A stretch of 64,000 nucleotides of DNA from IMG/VR virus record IMGVR_UViG_3300005288_000003, positions 33,841 to 97,840 of that record. One strand, given 5' to 3'. This document shows, one piece after another, positions 31,263-39,460 of the stretch. The DNA comes from a virus. A program made the position numbers and the translations under genes. The notes under the pieces were generated by a model. It did no database searches. It was not told where the DNA came from and was given only the letters and a program-made list of their open reading frames with translations. Each line of letters starts with the position of its first letter. The first letter of the stretch is position 1.

Positions 31263-31830
31263 CGTACAAAAGTGGTGGACAAGTGACCTGCATGTTGACC
31301 ATCGAAACATTATCGAATACTGCAACCGTCCGTGGACGTTTGACCAGCAAGCAGAAGAAATCATCAAGCGCTGGAACAGCCGTGTCGGCCTGTACGATGA
31401 CGCATACCACTTGGGCGACTTCGTGTTCGCCGGTAGCAAGGGCTTGCAGAAGACTTTGGATGTCATTAAGGAACTGAACGGCAACATCACGTTCATCCGT
31501 GGCAACCACTGTCAAGATGGCCTGTGGGAACTGATCGAGCGTGCTAACCTGCCACACGTGAAGGAGATTTGCCACTACAAGGAAATCACCGTCGAGCGTA
31601 CCAAGATTTGTATGTTCCATTATCCAATGGAAACTTGGAACAAGGCACACCACGGTGCATGGCACTTGCATGGTCACTGTCACGGTAGCTTACCACCACG
31701 AGGAAAAAGATTGGACGTAGGGATTGACAACCACCCTGATCGTCAGATATTCTCGCTGGCTGAAATCAAAATTCACATGGCGAAACAAGAGTTCGCTGTA
31801 GTCGACCACCATACGGGAGAACGCGAATGA
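31255..31830 (+). CDS. Metallophosphatase (calcineurin-like)
   Basis: 191 aa from the ATG at 31255 (GGAGGTGGAAT upstream). The metal motifs are WTSDLHVDHRN, YHLGDFVFAG, FIRGNHCQDG, FHYPME and LHGHCHGSLP, all five expected for the family. Phage members hydrolyse phosphodiesters or nucleotides. It is within the operon beside an RNA ligase. Confidence 0.9.
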   Translation: MSDVQKWWTSDLHVDHRNIIEYCNRPWTFDQQAEEIIKRWNSRVGLYDDAYHLGDFVFAGSKGLQKTLDVIKELNGNITFIRGNHCQDGLWELIERANLPHVKEICHYKEITVERTKICMFHYPMETWNKAHHGAWHLHGHCHGSLPPRGKRLDVGIDNHPDRQIFSLAEIKIHMAKQEFAVVDHHTGERE

Positions 31831-32024
31831 ACGAATATGTCTACGTTGTAACTAGCGTTGAAATGGGTTGGGATTGCGTTTGCGGTGTTTACAAAACAGC
31901 AGAAGCAGCGTATCGTAGCTGCTTTCGCTACGACGAAACTGGCATGACGCTGGAAGAAATGGAAGCTCTCGTTGAAGATGGCGACACTTCCTATGTAGTC
32001 CACACCAAACGACTGGAGGCATAA
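31827..32024 (+). CDS. Small hypothetical protein
   Basis: 65 aa. It begins MNEYVYVVTSVEMGWDCVCG and resembles many small phage proteins that start with a YVV..xE..WDCVxGV pattern. Function is unknown. It overlaps the phosphatase gene by four bases. Confidence 0.7.
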   Translation: MNEYVYVVTSVEMGWDCVCGVYKTAEAAYRSCFRYDETGMTLEEMEALVEDGDTSYVVHTKRLEA

Positions 32025-32025
32025 A

Positions 32026-32925
32026 ATGTTTCAAGAACTGATTGACCAAGGGCTGGTAAAACAAAAGCGCTACGACAACGGTCTTTCCGTTTTCAAGTAT
32101 TCTCGTGAAGTGTTCTACCGTGCCCTGTGGAACACCAACCCTCTGCTGCTGGAAGCTCGTGGCATGGTGCTGGCGGACGATGGAACCAAGGTCATCTGGC
32201 CTTTCACCAAAGTCTTCAACCATCACGAGAACGGCACTGAGCTGGACTTGGATACTGTGGTCATTGCTCCACGTAAAGTGAACGGCTTCATGGCTGCTGC
32301 TCGTTACTGGAATGGTGAGCTGGTTGTCTCGACGACTGGTACACTCGATAGTGACTTCGCCAAACTGGCACGTACACACATCGAAGCGTTGCCAGAATTT
32401 GAATTCGTGAACGGTTTGGCTACAAACTATACACTGTTGTTTGAAATCTGTGATGTCTCTGATCCGCATATTATCGAAGAAGAGGCTGGTGCATACCTGA
32501 TCGGCGCTCGCGACATGGCAACTGGACAAATGCTGACAGAAGGGCATCTGGACATTATGTCTCGCGCTTGCGGTGCTAAGCGTCCTGCTCTGTTTCACGG
32601 TACGTTCCGCCAAGTGCTTGAACTGTTAGACGACTGCAAGCACGAAGGCTACATGGTAAGGCTGGCTACGCCAGAACAGACAACAGTCATGAAACTGAAA
32701 TCGCCACATTACCTCACGAAGAAATTCCTGATGCGGATGGGGCAAAAGAAAGTGGATGCGATGTTCGATGACAAGGAAGAATTCCTCAAGACGATTGACG
32801 AAGAGTTTTACCGTGTCGTGCACTTCATCACTCGCTGGTTCACAGCGGACAACTGGATAGCATACAGCGACCAACAACGTCGCGAGGTTATCGAAGCCTA
32901 TTTCGAAGGACTAAGGGGAGAATGA
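32026..32925 (+). CDS. RNA ligase, T4 Rnl1-like
   Basis: 299 aa. EARGMVLADDG precedes the nucleotidyl motif KVNGFM with active Lys 84. Later come LLFEICDVSD (motif III/IIIa), EGYMVRL (motif IV) and VMKLKSPHYL (motif V). The family joins RNA ends and repairs cut tRNA anticodon loops. At 299 aa it is shorter than T4 Rnl1 (374 aa), with a reduced C-terminal domain. A kinase-like gene is two genes downstream. Confidence 0.88.
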   Translation: MFQELIDQGLVKQKRYDNGLSVFKYSREVFYRALWNTNPLLLEARGMVLADDGTKVIWPFTKVFNHHENGTELDLDTVVIAPRKVNGFMAAARYWNGELVVSTTGTLDSDFAKLARTHIEALPEFEFVNGLATNYTLLFEICDVSDPHIIEEEAGAYLIGARDMATGQMLTEGHLDIMSRACGAKRPALFHGTFRQVLELLDDCKHEGYMVRLATPEQTTVMKLKSPHYLTKKFLMRMGQKKVDAMFDDKEEFLKTIDEEFYRVVHFITRWFTADNWIAYSDQQRREVIEAYFEGLRGE

Positions 32926-32926
32926 A

Positions 32927-33346
32927 ATGACTATCAAAATGCGTTTGGACACTGAAGGGTTGCGTGCCCTGATCAAAGAAAACCCGCAACTCGAAATCGA
33001 GATTGGCAAGGAAGTGCTGAATAATATCAACACTGACACCATCAAGGGCAAGATCGAAGGTCAGATTGAGTCCTGCCTGAAAGGCTTGGTTCAAAACGCT
33101 GGCACAAGCTGGACTCCGCGTTGGGTTGCGAAAGCCCCTGAGCTGACTCAGGCCGTGAAAGATGCTGCTCAAGTGGTTATCAACGAGCAACTAGAAGCGA
33201 GTATTGCTCGTGCAGTCGAACAAGCTGTCGGTCGTGAGATTGGTGTACAAACTGCCCGTCTCCGTCGTGAAATGCTCGATGCAATCCGTGAGCTGATCAC
33301 TCCAGAAGTGGCACGTGACATCGTTCGGGAGAAGATTCTGCCGTGA
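32927..33346 (+). CDS. Helical protein of unknown function
   Basis: 139 aa. It is a helical protein (RLDTEGLRALIKENPQLEIE, EKEVL-like helices and EQAVGREIGVQTARLRREML). No known family is recognised. It lies between the ligase and kinase-like genes and might assist them. Confidence 0.7.
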   Translation: MTIKMRLDTEGLRALIKENPQLEIEIGKEVLNNINTDTIKGKIEGQIESCLKGLVQNAGTSWTPRWVAKAPELTQAVKDAAQVVINEQLEASIARAVEQAVGREIGVQTARLRREMLDAIRELITPEVARDIVREKILP

Positions 33347-33573
33347 CCGTCCCGTTGGAAGAGCTGAAAGAATTCCAGAAGAAGTTGGCTGCTTCGGTAG
33401 CCTTCTCTGGTGATGTCGAATATGGGCTGATTGCAGCTGTGCTGCATCCCCTGAACAAATACGTGGAGGAAATTGAACGTGTCGAAGCTCTATTTGATTC
33501 GAGGGCTTCCCGGCAGCGGGAAGAGTACACTGGCTGCGGAACTGGCGACTGCCTTGGGTGTGCCACATTATGA
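33343..33573 (+). CDS. Small protein overlapping the kinase gene
   Basis: 76 aa from a GTG at 33343 that overlaps the previous stop. It starts with TVPLEELKEFQKKLAASVAF and ends with a Cys-rich part inside the kinase gene. The first half looks real; the last 32 codons overlap the kinase gene in another frame. No family is recognised. Confidence 0.5.
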   Translation: MTVPLEELKEFQKKLAASVAFSGDVEYGLIAAVLHPLNKYVEEIERVEALFDSRASRQREEYTGCGTGDCLGCATL

Positions 33574-33874
33574 GCATGACGCTTATCTGTACACAGACGA
33601 AGGTGAATACCTTTGGACAGAGGGTCGGATGGCTTACGCCTATCGGGCTTGCCTACGGGACACAGCGGCTGCGATGGGCACAGGTAATGACGTTGTTGTC
33701 TCGAACGTGTTCCCGACCAGCCGTTCCATGCGGAACTACCGCAAGCTAGCAGAGAAATACGGCTATGCCGTGGCATATGTCGTCGTCGAGAATCGCCGTG
33801 GCGGAATGAACATACACAATGTCCCTCAAGAAGCTCTTGACGGAATGCGTGCATCGTTTCAGGTGGAACTATGA
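33479..33874 (+). CDS. P-loop kinase, polynucleotide-kinase-like
   Basis: 131 aa from a GTG at 33479 (GGAGGA nine bases upstream; a TTG six bases earlier has poor spacing). Walker A is RGLPGSGKSTLA (about residues 8-19). A lid-like part with VVVSNVFPTSRSMRNYRKLA follows. It resembles the kinase half of T4 Pnkp. With the RNA ligase it could heal and seal broken tRNA. No phosphatase half is fused; the metallophosphatase nearby might serve. Confidence 0.8.
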   Translation: MSKLYLIRGLPGSGKSTLAAELATALGVPHYEHDAYLYTDEGEYLWTEGRMAYAYRACLRDTAAAMGTGNDVVVSNVFPTSRSMRNYRKLAEKYGYAVAYVVVENRRGGMNIHNVPQEALDGMRASFQVEL

Positions 33875-34083
33875 GCCAGAGTAAAGCACAGTCGCTGAAA
33901 GAGACGCTATCGAACACCTTCATTGGTACAATCGGCAGCTTCTTGATCACATGGGTGACGTTATTCTTCATCAAAGACATCGTTCTTGCCTCTGCAATCA
34001 CCACAATCGCTTGCACAGTCTGGAGTATCACACGCGGGTACGCTGTACGTCGCTATTTCAACAACAAACAGGAGGCAAAATGA
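33871..34083 (+). CDS. Small two-helix membrane protein
   Basis: 70 aa, ATGA-coupled to the kinase. It has two hydrophobic segments, FIGTIGSFLITWVTLFFIKD and IVLASAITTIACTVWSITRG, and a basic tail. It resembles small phage DUF7220-like membrane proteins. It may act on the cell envelope. Confidence 0.7.
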   Translation: MSQSKAQSLKETLSNTFIGTIGSFLITWVTLFFIKDIVLASAITTIACTVWSITRGYAVRRYFNNKQEAK

Positions 34084-34478
34084 GCATCGTAAGAACCCGC
34101 ACCGAACAAGTGATCGACGTTTCTGACTGGGATCAACTGGTAATCGACACCTACGGGCGTCCGTACAGCTTCCAGCAACAAGATGGCTGCAAATATCGTG
34201 GGCGTGAAACCCTGCACGTTGTATCCGATCCAGATCACGTTGACGAATACGAGAACGAAACTGTCCCCGAGATTGTAAACGGTGATGAAATGGGTGTAAG
34301 CTTTGCAGCATGGCTTGCCCGTGACCCGAAACAAGGCTTGCCGGGACGGGAAGACCGTTTTGGACTGGAGCTATGGTGGGAGCGTAACTTCTATCCGACT
34401 GCCGAGGCTATCGCTCACGACCTGTTCAAGCGCGGTTTGCTGCCAGAAGGTACTTACACAATCGACATCGATTGGTGA
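34080..34478 (+). CDS. Hypothetical protein
   Basis: 132 aa from the ATG at 34080 (GGAGG upstream, ATGA overlap). It begins MSIVRTRTEQVIDVSDWDQL and contains TVPEIVNGDEMGVSFAAWLA. It ends YTIDIDW. No family is recognised. It closes the operon before the Prs-like promoter. Confidence 0.7.
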   Translation: MSIVRTRTEQVIDVSDWDQLVIDTYGRPYSFQQQDGCKYRGRETLHVVSDPDHVDEYENETVPEIVNGDEMGVSFAAWLARDPKQGLPGREDRFGLELWWERNFYPTAEAIAHDLFKRGLLPEGTYTIDIDW

Positions 34479-34507
34479 TTGACAACAGGGGCCAGACTCG
34501 CTACACT
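34479..34507 (+). promoter_or_regulatory. Promoter of the Prs-like gene
   Basis: TTGACA, a 17-base spacer and TACACT precede the gene by 28 bases. A perfect GGGGCCAG/CTGGCCCC inverted repeat (34488-34495 with 34506-34513) spans spacer and -10. It could be a regulatory site. Confidence 0.78.
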
Positions 34508-34535
34508 GGCCCCCACACAAACAAAGGAGAACAAC

Positions 34536-35375
34536 ATGACAGACTTCAACGAAGACCTGTTCCACACAACCAACCTTGCACCACGTACACGAATCTCCAC
34601 TCGCCAATTCCTGTTTCCGGGCGGTGAAGTAGGGATCAACATGAACGTAGAGGCATCTGGCTTTACCTTAGTCACCGATGTCACCCTACACGCAAGAGCC
34701 TCTAGCTCGGACAACTTGATGGGTATGTTCATGGCTACTGACGCTCTTGAGCGAATCTACCCAAACGCACGTATCCACCTTGACCTCCCATACATTCCGT
34801 ATGCCCGTCAGGACCGCGTATGCAACGCTGGAGAGGCTTTGAGCATCAAGGCTGTAGCTCGGCTCATCAACGCACAGAACTACGCCTCAGTGACCGTTGT
34901 AGACCCTCACAGCCCCGTTAGCGTAGCGCTCATCGACCGTGTACGAGTGATGGATCAGTTCGAGGTATTCAGCAGCATCAAACAAGACTGGCACAACTGG
35001 ACAATCGTCGCTCCTGATATGGGTGCATCGAAAAAGGTCGAAGACTTCGCCAAGCGTGTCGGTGCAGCGGGCGTCATCTGCTTCAACAAGACGCGTGAAC
35101 TGTCAACTGGCAAAATCACCGGCATGAAATGCCTTGACGTGATCGAGCCAAATGGGCGATACTTGGTGCTCGACGACATCTGTGACGGTGGCCGGACATT
35201 CATTGAGCTGGCGGAACACTTCAACCACGGCATTCCTCTGGAACTGGCTGCAACCCACGGGATTTTCTCGAAAGGTGTTGACTGTGTGACTAAGGTGTAT
35301 GATAAGGTACACACCACCAACTCGTTCCACGGCGGTTTGCTCCCAGCAGACAAGCTGAACATCATCACTGTATAA
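34536..35375 (+). CDS. Ribose-phosphate pyrophosphokinase-like (Prs or ADP-ribose pyrophosphate synthetase)
   Basis: 279 aa from the ATG at 34536 (AAAGGAG upstream). It has LDLPYIPYARQDRVCNAG, the Prs ATP-binding part, VVDPHSPVS at the metal site, and LVLDDICDGGRTFIELAEHF, a PRPP loop. Prs makes PRPP from ribose-5-phosphate; phage relatives in NARP1 (Adps) act on ADP-ribose. The pair with the Nampt-like gene 1.5 kb downstream suits the second role. The substrate cannot be told from sequence. Confidence 0.85.
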   Translation: MTDFNEDLFHTTNLAPRTRISTRQFLFPGGEVGINMNVEASGFTLVTDVTLHARASSSDNLMGMFMATDALERIYPNARIHLDLPYIPYARQDRVCNAGEALSIKAVARLINAQNYASVTVVDPHSPVSVALIDRVRVMDQFEVFSSIKQDWHNWTIVAPDMGASKKVEDFAKRVGAAGVICFNKTRELSTGKITGMKCLDVIEPNGRYLVLDDICDGGRTFIELAEHFNHGIPLELAATHGIFSKGVDCVTKVYDKVHTTNSFHGGLLPADKLNIITV

Positions 35376-35385
35376 GGAGAGAAAC

Positions 35386-35886
35386 ATGCTCGAAGGTATT
35401 ATCGTTTGCGTAGTTCTGATTCTGGCTCTGGTTGTCGTGTATCTCTTCAACCGTCCGAAGATTGTCGTAGATAATCTGCCACCAGTGACTGTGAAAGTTC
35501 CAATGCCAGAAGTGAAAGCTCCGCGTCAACCTGCTGCAAGCACGAAATACGGAGTCCCTTATGGCACGTACAAGACTCCCGAGAAGATTCAGGAGGAACG
35601 TGAAGAGCGTGAGTGGATTCGTAGCTCGGCTCTGCGTCAACAACAACGCGAGGAAGAGGAAGATCGTCGCCGCCGTGACCGTTATGACGACATTGCGTAT
35701 GATTCGACTCCTGACCTGTTGACCACTGCCGTCACTGCAGCTGCTGCTGTAATCGTTGCAGAAACTTTGTACGATTCTTTTGTTGACACGAGTCCAGCGC
35801 AGGAGTACAGTTCTCCTACACCGGCTTACGAGCCAACTTACAGCGAACCATCTTCGAGCTACGACAGTCCGTCGAGCTGGGACTAA
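35386..35886 (+). CDS. Membrane-anchored charged protein
   Basis: 166 aa. One N-terminal transmembrane helix (IIVCVVLILALVVVYLF) is followed by a Pro-rich part, a long Arg/Glu helix (EREEREWIRSS ... REEEEDRRRRDR) and an Ala-rich segment with a Ser/Tyr/Pro-rich tail. No known family is recognised. It lies between the two NAD-related genes and the next secreted protein. Confidence 0.7.
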   Translation: MLEGIIVCVVLILALVVVYLFNRPKIVVDNLPPVTVKVPMPEVKAPRQPAASTKYGVPYGTYKTPEKIQEEREEREWIRSSALRQQQREEEEDRRRRDRYDDIAYDSTPDLLTTAVTAAAAVIVAETLYDSFVDTSPAQEYSSPTPAYEPTYSEPSSSYDSPSSWD

Positions 35887-35901
35887 CACAGGAGAAACAC
35901 A

Positions 35902-36678
35902 ATGTTCAAACGTACTGCACTGATTGCCCTCGCCGCTGCGGTTATTGGCTACGCTGCCATGCCGCACACGGCGGAAGCTGCTGGATACAAGAGCAGCCGT
36001 TCCAGTTCGTTCAGCTCTAGCCGTTCTTCGTCTTCGTACTCTCGCCCAAAGGCCATTGCACCTAGCCGCAGTTCAACACCGTATAGCCGGCCAACGCCAG
36101 TAACAACACCGATTCGTCGCCCAACAGCTTCGAGTCCATATCGTGGGCAATCAGCGACTGACGGCTATCGCAAACCGAGCACACCTTATGGCGGTCGTCC
36201 TGCCTATCGTGCCCCAGCTCGCCAAGTATCCTCGCCTTTGGCTCGGTCGCGGTCAAGCTACGCCCCGCGTACAACTGTGATCAACAACTACGGCTCACGT
36301 AATAGCTACAGCCGTGGATACGGTGGTTATGATCGTGGTCACTACGGCGGTGGTTACGGCGGTGGCATGATGGGTGGCGGTGGTCCCGGTCTTGGTTCGA
36401 TGTTGCTGGCTGGCGCTGGTGGTGCAATCGTAGGCAACATGCTCTACAATAGCTTCCATACTCCAACTGCAAGTGGAACAACCCGCACCACGGACACTGT
36501 AACTCCTGTGCAAGCTGACGAAATCCGTCAGGAACAACGCATCGAAGACAAGCTGGATCAAGTGAACGAGAAGTTGGACAACCAAGCAGCTCCGGCTGGC
36601 ACACAGGGCTATTCTCTGCCGTCTGATGCACCGTTGATGATGTCTCCATCGTTTTACCAACTGGGAGGTGGTCTGTGA
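35902..36678 (+). CDS. Exported Ser/Arg/Gly-rich protein
   Basis: 258 aa with an N-terminal signal peptide (ALIALAAAVIGYAAMPHTAE-A). It continues as a Ser/Arg/Tyr-rich low-complexity region, a Gly-rich section (GGYGGGMMGGGGPGLG) and a glycine-zipper helix (LLAGAGGAIVGNMLYNSF). The final part is helical. The composition resembles the DUF1190/YgiB class of envelope proteins. Its role is unknown. Confidence 0.7.
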   Translation: MFKRTALIALAAAVIGYAAMPHTAEAAGYKSSRSSSFSSSRSSSSYSRPKAIAPSRSSTPYSRPTPVTTPIRRPTASSPYRGQSATDGYRKPSTPYGGRPAYRAPARQVSSPLARSRSSYAPRTTVINNYGSRNSYSRGYGGYDRGHYGGGYGGGMMGGGGPGLGSMLLAGAGGAIVGNMLYNSFHTPTASGTTRTTDTVTPVQADEIRQEQRIEDKLDQVNEKLDNQAAPAGTQGYSLPSDAPLMMSPSFYQLGGGL

Positions 36679-36851
36679 TTATCCCAACAGCGCTTGCAAG
36701 TACACCAGCAAACGGTGAGATTGAAGTGAACAACTATCACGTCGATCCGAAGTACATTTCGCTGTGGCAAGACTCTGATCTGATCATTGTCTACGCTGAC
36801 CAAGTAGACTCTCTGATCGAAGAGCTGCAAAAGTTCAAAGAAAACGCTTGA
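36675..36851 (+). CDS. Small protein with GTG start
   Basis: 58 aa from a GTG at 36675, which overlaps the previous stop and follows GGGAGGTG. It reads MIIPTALASTPANGEIEVNN and ends VDSLIEELQKFKENA. No family is recognised. Its tail overlaps the next promoter. Confidence 0.6.
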   Translation: MIIPTALASTPANGEIEVNNYHVDPKYISLWQDSDLIIVYADQVDSLIEELQKFKENA

Positions 36852-36875
36852 CCTGACGGGCTAATCTGCTAAGAT
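36848..36875 (+). promoter_or_regulatory. Promoter of the Nampt-like gene
   Basis: TTGACC, a 16-base spacer and TAAGAT lie 30 bases upstream of the Nampt-like start. GGGC-TA-ATCT and AGAT-G-GCCC form an inverted repeat around the -10. Confidence 0.72.
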
Positions 36876-36904
36876 GGCCCAACACAAACACAAAGGAGAG
36901 ATAA

Positions 36905-38698
36905 ATGAAACCTTTTGCACCCCACATGGTTGACGTATACAAGATTGGTCATGCGGACATGTACACCGAAGGCACCGACTTCCTGTACAGCAACTTAACC
37001 CCGCGTTCTGACAAATACTTCCGTGCTTCTGGTGTCTCGAAGATGTACGACGGCAAGATGGTCGTCTTCGGTACTCAAGGCTCGATCATGGAAATCGCTG
37101 AAGACTGGAACGATTCGTTCTTCTCGCAACCAAAAGAGAAAGTGATTCGCCGCTACCGCCGCCGCGTCAATGGCGTGATCGGTGAAGGCAAAGTGTCTAC
37201 CGCTCGCATGGAAGCTCTGCACGACCTCGGCTACCTGCCGCTGGAAATCAAGACCATCGACGAAGGCGCTCGCATCGGGATGAAAGTTCCAATGCTGACC
37301 ATCAAGAATACCCTGCCTGAATTCTTCTGGCTGGTGAACTATCTGGAAACCGCTCTGTCCGATCAAATCTGGCAGCTCGCCACCAACGCGACTATCGCAT
37401 ACGAGTACAAACGTATTCTGATGGCAGCGGCTCTGCGTACTGGCGCTGCAACTGAAGGCGTGCTGTTCCAAGGTCACGACTTCTCGATGCGTGGCATGCC
37501 GGGTTACATCGCAGCTTCTCGTTCCGGTTCAGGTCACTTGGCCTCGTTCTCGGGTACTGACACTGTTGGTGCAATCGACTACATCGAAGACTATTACGGT
37601 GAAGGTCTGGATTTGGATGCCTACTTTATCGCTGGTTCGATCCCTGCAACTGAACACGCTGTTAGCTCTAGCAACATCCTGACTCGTGCTGCACGTCTGG
37701 AAGCTGCGTTCACTGGTGAGATGGGTGAAGAGTGCCGGGATCTGCGTCTGGAAGCTGAAACAGAGTTCCTGATTCACTACATCACCAAACTGAATCCGAA
37801 TGGCTTCTGCTCGTATGTAGCAGACACCTACGATTACTTCGGCGTACTGACAGAGGTGCTGCCACGGGCTTACCCTCAAATCATGGCACGTGATGGCCGA
37901 CTGGTGATCCGTCCTGACTCGGGTGATCCGCTGAGCATCATCTGCGGCACCATTGACAAGGTTTATGCGACACTGGGTGAAGCTCTCGACGAAGAGCGTG
38001 ACTCTCACTTCGAACGGGCTGCTGAAGACTGCGAAGGCTCGTATAATATGGGTGCAGACTACTACGAGACTCTGGTGTACATCACTGAAGAATCAAAGTA
38101 TTACAACATCAAGACTAAGTTCGAGTACAACCGTCACGACAAGCAATACTACTACATCGACAACTACAGTTCCGATTGTGGTGAGCCTGTTGCGACAGAA
38201 GTACAACCTTCGGCTGAAATGAAAGGCTCGATCCAACTACTGTGGGAAACCTTCGGCGGTACTGTGAACGAAGCTGGCTTCAAAGAACTGGACTCGCATA
38301 TCGGTCTGATCTATGGTGACTCGATCACTCTGTCACGTGCCCAAGCGATCACTGACCGTCTGGAAAAGCTGGGCTTTGCATCGACCAACGTTGTGTTCGG
38401 GATCGGTAGCTACACCTACCAGTGCAACACTCGTGATACCTTCGGTACTGCGATGAAAGCGACTGCCACTGCTATCAATGGTGAGCTGTTCGAGATTTAC
38501 AAAGATCCGGCGACCGGCGACAAACTGAAGCAATCTGCACGGGGGCTGTTGCGTGTTGATCTGATCGATGGCGAATACGTTCTCCGCGATCAAGTGTCTG
38601 CCGAAGAAGAGCATGGCGGTGAGCTGAAAGTTCGCTTCCGTGATGGCCACTTCTTCAACGTCACGAACATTGACACCATCCGCCAACGTTTGGCATAA
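36905..38698 (+). CDS. nadV: Nicotinamide phosphoribosyltransferase-like enzyme (Nampt/NadV or Namat)
   Basis: 597 aa. It has PHMVDVYKIGHADMYTEGTD at the start, YLPLEIKTIDEGARIGMKVP, FWLVNYLETALSDQIWQL, GHDFSMRGMPG and the catalytic RPDSGDPLSIICGTIDKV. These match Nampt. An insertion of about 80 residues follows the RPDSGDP motif and makes it longer than the usual 490 aa. Nampt makes NMN from nicotinamide and PRPP. In NARP1 the related Namat uses ADP-ribose pyrophosphate and yields NAD+ directly. Its own promoter and terminator isolate it. Confidence 0.9.
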   Translation: MKPFAPHMVDVYKIGHADMYTEGTDFLYSNLTPRSDKYFRASGVSKMYDGKMVVFGTQGSIMEIAEDWNDSFFSQPKEKVIRRYRRRVNGVIGEGKVSTARMEALHDLGYLPLEIKTIDEGARIGMKVPMLTIKNTLPEFFWLVNYLETALSDQIWQLATNATIAYEYKRILMAAALRTGAATEGVLFQGHDFSMRGMPGYIAASRSGSGHLASFSGTDTVGAIDYIEDYYGEGLDLDAYFIAGSIPATEHAVSSSNILTRAARLEAAFTGEMGEECRDLRLEAETEFLIHYITKLNPNGFCSYVADTYDYFGVLTEVLPRAYPQIMARDGRLVIRPDSGDPLSIICGTIDKVYATLGEALDEERDSHFERAAEDCEGSYNMGADYYETLVYITEESKYYNIKTKFEYNRHDKQYYYIDNYSSDCGEPVATEVQPSAEMKGSIQLLWETFGGTVNEAGFKELDSHIGLIYGDSITLSRAQAITDRLEKLGFASTNVVFGIGSYTYQCNTRDTFGTAMKATATAINGELFEIYKDPATGDKLKQSARGLLRVDLIDGEYVLRDQVSAEEEHGGELKVRFRDGHFFNVTNIDTIRQRLA

Positions 38699-38703
38699 TG
38701 AAC

Positions 38704-38729
38704 AGCCCGCCCACAAGGCGGGCTTTCTT
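38704..38729 (+). terminator. Terminator after the Nampt-like gene
   Basis: AGCCCGCC pairs with GGCGGGCT around CACAA, followed by TTCTTA. It is nearly the same hairpin as at 30579-30602. Confidence 0.8.
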
Positions 38730-38752
38730 ACCCCTAAATAAAGGAGAACACA

Positions 38753-38980
38753 ATGTCTGAAATGAAATCCCGTGTAAAACTGAAAGTAACTGGATTCGGT
38801 GATAACCATCGTTGCACAGTTCTCGGTCAAGTAAAGATCGGCTTCTTCTACGAGACAATCTACCAACGTGAGCTGACCTCTGGCGGGAATAACATCGATG
38901 TCCTAATCCAACGTGCGAAAGACGCTATCGCTGCCTTCAAGAGCGCGGGCTTCAACGAAGAAGGAGTGATCGACCTGTGA
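38753..38980 (+). CDS. Small hypothetical protein
   Basis: 75 aa with AAAGGAG upstream. It reads KSRVKLKVTGFGDNHRCTVL and GQVKIGFFYETIYQRELTSG, a small beta-rich protein with a helical end. No family is recognised. It is ATGA/GTGA-coupled to the macro-domain gene. Confidence 0.7.
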   Translation: MSEMKSRVKLKVTGFGDNHRCTVLGQVKIGFFYETIYQRELTSGGNNIDVLIQRAKDAIAAFKSAGFNEEGVIDL

Positions 38981-39450
38981 GCCTGACATACAAAGCTGGT
39001 TGCCTGATCGAAGCTCTGGACAAAGGTGAAGTGAGCGCTATCGCACACCAAGCCAACTGCCAGAACACCATGAAGAGTGGCGTTGCTAAAGCCATCGTAG
39101 AACGCTGGCCTGCTGTAGCAGAAGCTGACCAAGCCACGATCAAGGGCGACCCTGACAAGCTAGGTACTCTGAGCTTCACGCCTGTTTTCTGTGATGACTG
39201 CGAGATTCGTCCTGTGTTTAACCTCTACGGCCAGTACACCTACGGACGTGAGAAGGGCGTTGTCTACACTGACTTAAAAGCCCTCGGAAATGCTTTGCAT
39301 CAAATGAAACTTTTCCTTGACAGCATCGGCATCAAGCGCGTAGGATTACCGAAGTTGGGAGCAGGGTTGGGTGGTGCGAAGTGGGAGGATGTTGAATCCG
39401 CCATCATCACTGAACTCGCTGGTCTTGATGTAACCATTTATTCCAAATAA
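38977..39450 (+). CDS. Macro-domain protein (ADP-ribose binding/hydrolysing)
   Basis: 157 aa from a GTG at 38977. It has AIAHQANCQNTMKSGVAKAI, the ADP-ribose-binding start, then LYGQYTYGREKGVVYTDLKA and VGLPKLGAGLGGAKWEDVES. It is close to ADP-ribose-1''-phosphate phosphatases (Poa1p/TARG1-like). It would remove or recycle ADP-ribose products. Together with the neighbouring NAD genes it fits a module dealing with ADP-ribose. Confidence 0.88.
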   Translation: MSLTYKAGCLIEALDKGEVSAIAHQANCQNTMKSGVAKAIVERWPAVAEADQATIKGDPDKLGTLSFTPVFCDDCEIRPVFNLYGQYTYGREKGVVYTDLKALGNALHQMKLFLDSIGIKRVGLPKLGAGLGGAKWEDVESAIITELAGLDVTIYSK

Positions 39451-39460
39451 GGAGAACATA

